A stretch of DNA of 10,807 nucleotides from Bacteroidales bacterium. GTDB lineage: Bacteria > Bacteroidota > Bacteroidia > Bacteroidales > VadinHA17. The translations under genes and the position numbers were made by a program. Positions 6,648 through 10,807 of the stretch are shown here, one piece after another (position 1 is the first letter of the stretch; each line of letters starts with the position of its first letter). The stretch lies in the NCBI GenBank assembly GCA_030692905.1, contig JAUYBT010000069.1, positions 1 to 10,807 of the forward strand. The letters are read 5' to 3'. Under the pieces are notes generated by a model that saw nothing but the letters and a program-made list of their open reading frames with translations, was not told where the DNA came from and did not search any database.

Positions 6648-7394
6648 ATGATGAAAAAACTCCTGTCATTTTTTTTATTTGTCCTGATTTCATTTTTCAA
6701 TTTATCAGCTACTAATCCCCCCGTCAAACCAATCCGCATTCTAGTCATTACCGGCGGCCACAGTTATAAGGTGGAACAATTTAATCAGATGCTTGCCAGT
6801 CTGGGCGATAATATTTCGTACCAGATAGCAGAATTGCCGGCTGCTTATGATATGTTCTTACCTGAAAACAGAAGTAAATACGATGTATTGGTTTTCTACC
6901 ACATGTGGCAGAAAATTACTGATGAACAGGCAAAGGTTTTTGCGGACTGTATAAGACAAGGCAAGCCTTTGGTGGTGTTACATCACAGCATCTGTGCTTA
7001 CGATGACTGGCCCGAATATTTTAATATCATCGGTGGAAAGTATTTCCACAAACCAACAACTGTGAACGGTAAAGAATATGCGGTTTGTTCGTACATCCAC
7101 GACCTGCATTTTAACGTCAAGATCGTCAATCCAAAGCACCCTGTAACAAAAGGATTACAGGATTTTGAGATTTTCGACGAAACATATAAAGGTTACTATG
7201 TTGAAGCAGGTGTAACACCTTTACTGACAACCGAAGAACCCAGCAGCACCCCGGTTATCGGCTGGACAAAAGAATATGGCAAAGCACGGGTCGTTACCCT
7301 CCAGAGCGGTCACGATGTCCCCACTTTCGAGAATCCCAACTTCAGAAAACTTCTGAAACAATCTATTGAATGGGTGTGTAAAGGGATAAAGTAA
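6648..7394 (+). CDS. Secreted ThuA-like domain protein
   Basis: I start the gene at ATG 6648 (248 residues) rather than at the upstream in-frame ATG 6570. The later start begins directly with a signal peptide, MMKKLLSFFLFVLISFFNLSA, while the longer version would translate through the GC hairpin at 6597 and bury the signal. The mature part is one ThuA-like domain with a glutamine-amidotransferase-like flavodoxin fold. The first strand is RILVITGGHSY, followed by YDVLVFYHMW, then GKPLVVLHHSICAYDDWPEYFNIIGGKY. HPVTKGL with FEIFDETYKGYY comes next, then GKARVVTLQSGHDVPTFENP near the end. ThuA proteins are linked to trehalose or other sugar utilisation in some bacteria, but many secreted Bacteroidota homologues have no known reaction, and no sugar genes lie nearby. 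Function is left open; the family call is firm. Confidence 0.85.
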   Translation: MMKKLLSFFLFVLISFFNLSATNPPVKPIRILVITGGHSYKVEQFNQMLASLGDNISYQIAELPAAYDMFLPENRSKYDVLVFYHMWQKITDEQAKVFADCIRQGKPLVVLHHSICAYDDWPEYFNIIGGKYFHKPTTVNGKEYAVCSYIHDLHFNVKIVNPKHPVTKGLQDFEIFDETYKGYYVEAGVTPLLTTEEPSSTPVIGWTKEYGKARVVTLQSGHDVPTFENPNFRKLLKQSIEWVCKGIK

Positions 7395-7438
7395 TTATTC
7401 TGAGATTCTTTCTTCGCGATTTTATATTTTTAATAATT

Positions 7439-7467
7439 GATTGCCTTTTTTGTCACAAAAGACAATC
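7439..7467. promoter_or_regulatory. Dyad element upstream of the ECF sigma gene
   Basis: TTTTGT-C-ACAAAA (7448-7460) is a perfect 6-bp dyad nested in GATTG (7439-7443) / CAATC (7463-7467). It lies about 50-75 bases before the sigma factor ATG, in the only gap before the three-gene operon. It could be an operator or part of an autoregulated promoter. TGTCAC followed by a GTC about 20 bases later (7474) vaguely recalls ECF -35/-10 boxes, but that is speculative. Confidence 0.35.
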
Positions 7468-7514
7468 TCATTAGTCATACACTTAAACCTGGTTAATTAA
7501 AGCAGTTTTCCTTC

Positions 7515-8015
7515 ATGTCTTTTGATGAAGTTTATAGGAAACATTATCATGAATTAAGACGATTCGGTCGCCAGTTGAACGTTTCTGTTGAAAAATGTGA
7601 GGATCTGACCCAGGAGGCTTTTTTAAGGTATTATCTTGAACTTAAAAAGGATGTGGTTTTTGATAATCCCAGGGCATGGCTTTATAAAGTTTTTCTGAAT
7701 TTATTTAAAACGCACATCAACTCAACTAAAAATGAACTAAGAGATTCAGAATTATTGGTGAGAGCCGAAGAGCCATCCGGCGATTTACAGGAAGAATATA
7801 CAAAGAATGAGAAACAACGCATTGTACTTGAAATGCTTGACCAATTGACAAAAAAGGAGAAGGAGCTTTTGTTATTGTACCATAATGGTTTTTCCTATTC
7901 TGAAATGGCTGAGATAATGGAAATAAATCCAAATTCAGTTGGAAAAACCCTGGTGCGTGCGATTGAAAGACTTAAAAAAACAATAAAAATTCAGTACCAT
8001 GAAATGTTTGAGTAG
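7515..8015 (+). CDS. ECF-type RNA polymerase sigma factor
   Basis: A 166-residue sigma-70 family protein with only regions 2 and 4, the ECF layout. Region 2 (about 4-70) starts FDEVYRKHYHELRRFGRQL and contains the region-2.2-like EDLTQEAFLRYYLE and the PRAWLYKVFLNLFKTHI helix. A charged linker (about 75-102) follows. Region 4 (about 104-157), LEMLDQLTKKEKELLLLYHNGFSYSEMAEIM, has a helix-turn-helix with recognition helix NPNSVGKTLVRAIERLKK. It would direct polymerase to a small set of promoters when freed from its anti-sigma factor. The next gene, which overlaps it by 17 bases, encodes a zinc-finger membrane anti-sigma factor, so the two are translationally coupled. A dyad at 7439-7467 may be involved in its control. 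The signal sensed and the regulon are unknown. Confidence 0.92.
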   Translation: MSFDEVYRKHYHELRRFGRQLNVSVEKCEDLTQEAFLRYYLELKKDVVFDNPRAWLYKVFLNLFKTHINSTKNELRDSELLVRAEEPSGDLQEEYTKNEKQRIVLEMLDQLTKKEKELLLLYHNGFSYSEMAEIMEINPNSVGKTLVRAIERLKKTIKIQYHEMFE

Positions 8016-8460
8016 AATAGAAATGCAGGAATTTATCGATAAAGAGGTTGCCCTTCCTGCTGAGAATGAGATACTAAGTCATCTGAAGAATTGCGAGAAA
8101 TGCACATCTCTCTATAATAAAGCTGTTGATGATAAGGCTCTGATAAACAATTTGCTGAGCCAGGTTGTGCCTGAAATTGAATTGAAATCAATACCTGAAT
8201 TTAAATTTCATTTCATTAAGAAAGAGAGAAATATTTCCCTCAGGTTAATAACGGTTATAGCCGCAGCATCATTAATTGGATTCATCTTTTTGTTTCGCTT
8301 TGACAGAGAACCGGTAACCAAAAAAATACCGGAGGCCGAAATTATTATGTATGAGTACCTGGATGGAAAAGATCTGAACAAACTCTGGCACGACAAGTCA
8401 CAGATTCTCATCATTCAGGATGAGAAAGGCAATGTAATTCAATCAACAATAACATATTAA
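7999..8460 (+). CDS. Membrane anti-sigma factor with zf-HC2-like domain
   Basis: A 153-residue single-pass membrane protein. The cytoplasmic N-terminus has a ZAS/zf-HC2-like pattern: C3, then HLKNCEKC giving H28, C32 and C35, in the context MxxFIDxEV. One transmembrane segment spans about 81-99 (LRLITVIAAASLIGFIFLF). About 50 residues remain outside, including YEYLDGKDLNKLWHDKSQ and DEKGNVIQS. The family binds and holds its cognate ECF sigma factor until a signal acts. Here the start ATG lies inside the sigma gene (17-base overlap), strongly suggesting the cognate pair. The short periplasmic tail may sense a signal or be a proteolysis site, which is inference. The following gene begins 12 bases after the stop and is probably in the same operon. 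Confidence 0.88.
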   Translation: MKCLSRIEMQEFIDKEVALPAENEILSHLKNCEKCTSLYNKAVDDKALINNLLSQVVPEIELKSIPEFKFHFIKKERNISLRLITVIAAASLIGFIFLFRFDREPVTKKIPEAEIIMYEYLDGKDLNKLWHDKSQILIIQDEKGNVIQSTITY

Positions 8461-8471
8461 TACACCTCATC

Positions 8472-9794
8472 ATGAAAAAAGCAATTCTGATCATCCTGGT
8501 TTCAGGACTTTTTGTAAGCTTCGGCTCAGCGCAGAAACTACTGGACATTTATAAAAATGGTCCTGTCAAACTGATCCAGGAAAAAACTTATGGAGCAAAA
8601 AATAACTGGGGATCTTTATTCAGCCTCTATTATGATACACTCAAAATCATGGAAGGCGAGAGAGAACAGTACAAAAAAATCATCGTTGCTCCCGACGGAT
8701 CAGTTTTTATGAGCCATAAAAACCGTCATGAAATCTGGAAATTTGGACCTGATGGGAACTTTGTAAAAAGTTTCGGAAGCAAAGGTGGTAAACCAAATCA
8801 GTTCCCTATGTTGCCTTCCATACAGCCAGTTGTGGATGGTAAATATATCTTCACTTGTGATGTTAACGGGCGTTTGAAATTTTTTGACCTGGATGGAAAT
8901 TATTTCAAGTCTATTACTTTGAAGTACATGGCTTCAAATTTTCAGCCAATAAATAATGGAGAAATTTTATTACATGGAATGGTCTTATGGAAAACCGGTT
9001 GGAGAAATATAATAGTCAGACTAAATATTACTTCAGGTGTGGAAAACATCATTCATGATTACTTTACTGATTACGGAGTTATTCTTACTTTAAAGAATGT
9101 CGATTCTCTCATTACTTCGATTAAAGCAAAACGCAATATCCGTCTTCCCTATAGTTCTCCATTTATGAGTCGTCCCGTAATTACTTTTTTGCGTGATGGG
9201 CAGTTTATTATATCTAATTCCATGACCGGGGAAATGAAAGTTTACAGCACTGATGGGAAAGAAAAATTAAATACTAAGATAGATATTAAGCCTGTTTCAA
9301 TTACAGAAGAAGATGTAAAGCAAAATTATGAAAAGATGAGACAAAATTATATAAAAGCAATTGAGGATCTTAAGAAAACCCCTTCAACTTCTGACGAGCA
9401 CATACAAACATTCCCTTCAACCTCTAACGAGTACATACAAAGATATATAAATATAAATCAAAAATTCTTAGACAATTCTGACATCTATAACGACATTAAA
9501 AACTACTATCCTTATTTACCGTACTTTTCAAATATTATCGTTGATGATAATGGAAATTTTCTTGCATTCGAATTTACTGATAAAAATGATGCTGTAAGTA
9601 ACAGGTTCAATATTGTCGCATACGATAATAATGGCAAACGATTAGCACGTACCAGTTTTGTTTGTGATGATTATGACCTTAGTTTCTCTGAAAGCACATT
9701 CGTTATCTCAAAAGGGTATGTTTACGCTGTGGCAAAAATGAAAAATATAAAAGGGATGCCGCTTCGACTAGTTAAATTTAAAATGTCCAATTAG
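8472..9794 (+). CDS. Secreted 6-bladed beta-propeller protein
   Basis: This 440-residue protein has a signal peptide (1-20, cut before Q21 in GSAQ) and NHL-like repeats typical of the Bacteroidota '6-bladed beta-propeller' proteins. One example blade is IIVAPDGSVFMSHKNRHEIW followed by KFGPDGNFVKSFGSKGGKPNQF. Others are IFTCDVNGRLKFFDLDGNYF, FIISNSMTGEMKVYSTDGKEK and IVDDNGNFLAFEF. Between two blades (about 280-330) sits a helical, polar insertion (EEDVKQNYEKMRQNYIKAIE) followed by an 11-residue tandem duplication (PSTSDEHIQTF / PSTSNEYIQRY). No lipobox is seen, so it is probably periplasmic or secreted. It lies 12 bases after the anti-sigma gene, same strand, so it is likely a member of the same regulatory cassette. 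Its partner or ligand is unknown; propellers commonly bind proteins or sugars. Confidence 0.78.
   Translation: MKKAILIILVSGLFVSFGSAQKLLDIYKNGPVKLIQEKTYGAKNNWGSLFSLYYDTLKIMEGEREQYKKIIVAPDGSVFMSHKNRHEIWKFGPDGNFVKSFGSKGGKPNQFPMLPSIQPVVDGKYIFTCDVNGRLKFFDLDGNYFKSITLKYMASNFQPINNGEILLHGMVLWKTGWRNIIVRLNITSGVENIIHDYFTDYGVILTLKNVDSLITSIKAKRNIRLPYSSPFMSRPVITFLRDGQFIISNSMTGEMKVYSTDGKEKLNTKIDIKPVSITEEDVKQNYEKMRQNYIKAIEDLKKTPSTSDEHIQTFPSTSNEYIQRYININQKFLDNSDIYNDIKNYYPYLPYFSNIIVDDNGNFLAFEFTDKNDAVSNRFNIVAYDNNGKRLARTSFVCDDYDLSFSESTFVISKGYVYAVAKMKNIKGMPLRLVKFKMSN
9380..9445 (+). repeat. 33-bp in-frame tandem repeat within the beta-propeller gene
   Basis: Two adjacent 33-bp units (9380-9412 and 9413-9445) share the 'cccttcaac.tct.acgag.acatacaaa' pattern with a handful of differences, encoding two near-identical 11-residue units. 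Copy number can change in frame without disrupting the gene. Confidence 0.8.
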
Positions 9795-9862
9795 TGCATG
9801 TTTTTATAACTCATTTTATTTCGCCCACTACGGGGCTTCAAAGGAATATTGATTTTCCGGAT

Positions 9863-9877
9863 CAGGGCGTTGCCCTG
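9863..9877 (+). terminator. Hairpin after the sigma/anti-sigma/propeller operon, possible terminator
   Basis: CAGGGC (9863-9868) pairs perfectly with GCCCTG (9872-9877) around GTT, followed by an AT-rich stretch (gaattatttta). A smaller GCCC/GGGC pair lies at 9823-9836. The sequence recalls dispersed palindromic repeats of Bacteroidota intergenic DNA, so it may be a repeat that also ends transcription. There is no clean T run. Confidence 0.4.
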
Positions 9878-9967
9878 CCCTGAATTATTTTAGACCTACG
9901 GCCTTATTGTTGTGTTATTTATCATTTACTGAACTAACAGTAACAACTTTATCCTAAAATCTTTTTT

Positions 9968-9975
9968 TATCTTCG
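9968..9975 (+). promoter_or_regulatory. Weak candidate -7 box for purM
   Basis: TATCTTCG differs from TAnnTTTG at one fixed position (C for T) and lies 18 bases before the purM ATG. No TTG is seen at a fitting -33 position. Only suggestive. Confidence 0.25.
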
Positions 9976-9993
9976 CAGTCTGATTTACCAGGT

Positions 9994-10807
9994 ATGCCCA
10001 CAGAATCAAAATACAGCAAAAGAGGCGTATCTTCAGCAAAAGAGGATGTGCATGCAGCTATAAAAAATATTGATAAGGGGCTGTATCCTAAAGCCTTTTG
10101 TAAAATAGTTCCCGACCTTCTGGGTGGTGATGATGCTTACTGTAATATAATGCATGCCGACGGAGCGGGAACCAAATCATCACTCGCATATATTTACTGG
10201 AAAGAGACAGGCGATCTTTCGGTCTGGAAAGGAATAGCTCAGGATGCTATCGTTATGAACCTCGATGATCTCCTTTGTGTTGGTGTTTACGATAATATTC
10301 TACTGTCATCAACAATCGGACGAAATAAAAACCATATCCCCGGAGAGGTTCTTTCTGCAATCATTAATGGAACAGAAGAGGTGCTTGAAGAACTCCGGAA
10401 CCTTGGGATTGGCATCTGGTCAACAGGTGGGGAGACAGCCGATTTAGGCGATCTTGTCAGAACTATTGTTGTTGATTCAACAGTTATTGCCCGGATGAAA
10501 AGAGCCGATGTGATATCAAATCATAATATTAAAGAGGGCGATGTTATTATCGGATTATCATCGTTTGGAAAGACCATTTACGAAAAGGAATATAACAGTG
10601 GTATGGGTAGTAACGGACTTACTTCAGCGAGGCACGATGTTTTTGTACCTTACCTTGCTTCAAAATACCCTGAAAGCCTTGATACAACCCTGGCTTATGA
10701 TCTCATCTATTCTGGCAAGCTTAGACTAACAGACCCGATAGAAGGTTTAAATACCGATGCCGGAAAACTGGTGCTTTCACCAACCCGTACTTATGCACCG
10801 GTAATTA
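9994..10807 (+). CDS. purM: Phosphoribosylformylglycinamidine cyclo-ligase (AIR synthase), 3' end missing
   Basis: PurM closes the imidazole ring of purines: it converts FGAM to AIR with ATP in the cytoplasm. The frame is open from ATG 9994 to the window edge (271 residues). A Bacteroidota PurM is roughly 390 residues, so about the last third is beyond the window. The N-terminus MPTESKYSKRGVSSAKEDVH is that of the Bacteroidota form. Further motifs are MHADGAGTKSSLAY (53-66), the DD pair in VMNLDDLLCVG (91-92), STGGETADLGD (143-153), IIGLSSFGKTIYEKEYNSG and SNGLTSARHD. The start fits family alignments and no better upstream start exists in frame. It lies 199 bases after the propeller gene with a hairpin between, so it is likely a separate transcript. 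No frameshift is seen in the visible part. Confidence 0.95.
   Translation, partial: MPTESKYSKRGVSSAKEDVHAAIKNIDKGLYPKAFCKIVPDLLGGDDAYCNIMHADGAGTKSSLAYIYWKETGDLSVWKGIAQDAIVMNLDDLLCVGVYDNILLSSTIGRNKNHIPGEVLSAIINGTEEVLEELRNLGIGIWSTGGETADLGDLVRTIVVDSTVIARMKRADVISNHNIKEGDVIIGLSSFGKTIYEKEYNSGMGSNGLTSARHDVFVPYLASKYPESLDTTLAYDLIYSGKLRLTDPIEGLNTDAGKLVLSPTRTYAPVI

Noticed and set aside
10265..10729. Two short plus-strand frames (10265-10447 and 10541-10729)
   Set aside because: Both lie in the wrong frame inside purM, which is open and conserved through the region.

Overview
The window looks like a chromosomal segment of a Bacteroidota bacterium, probably Bacteroidales or Marinilabiliales-like and possibly uncultured. 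Three things point there: a type III glutamine synthetase, a PorE-like TPR/PD40/OmpA protein with an extended Bacteroidota-style OmpA domain, and an ECF sigma/anti-sigma pair with a secreted 6-bladed beta-propeller. The PurM is also of the Bacteroidota form, a TAnnTTTG-type -7 box precedes glnN, and leaders are A-rich without strong Shine-Dalgarno sites. No rRNA, tRNA or CRISPR array was seen.

Layout. Positions 1-2213 are accessory, repeat-rich DNA. They hold a complete IS110-family element on the minus strand (about 247-1465), REP-like palindromes on both sides, and a decayed C-terminal piece of an ISAs1-like transposase (1738-1899, minus). From 2214 on everything reads rightward: glnN (2214-4406, with a good terminator at 4440-4467); a PorE-like envelope protein (4558-6543); a secreted ThuA-like protein (6648-7394); a three-gene operon of ECF sigma factor, zinc-finger anti-sigma factor and secreted beta-propeller (7515-9794); then purM, cut off by the window end (9994 onward).

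The most interesting structure is the non-coding part of the IS110 element. Upstream of the transposase, the minus strand can fold into two consecutive stem / internal loop / hairpin modules, the architecture of an IS110 bridge RNA with its target-binding and donor-binding loops. Both loops can be read against the element's right end. There the minus strand runs ATAGTAATCGAAGG: its first 8 bases equal the left arm of the donor-like loop, and its last 8 bases are the complement of the right arm of the target-like loop, the two matches sharing AT. This puts the right boundary and crossover dinucleotide at about 247-248. The left boundary (about 1463-1465) fits the donor loop in 7 of 8 bases, but the left flank does not visibly fit the target loop.

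The rightward genes are mostly independent units: nitrogen assimilation (glnN), envelope structure or secretion (PorE-like), a secreted protein of unknown role (ThuA-like), a membrane stress or signalling cassette (sigma/anti-sigma/propeller, with overlapping or closely spaced genes), and purine synthesis (purM). Annotation rests on reading translations and motifs by eye; no database search was run.
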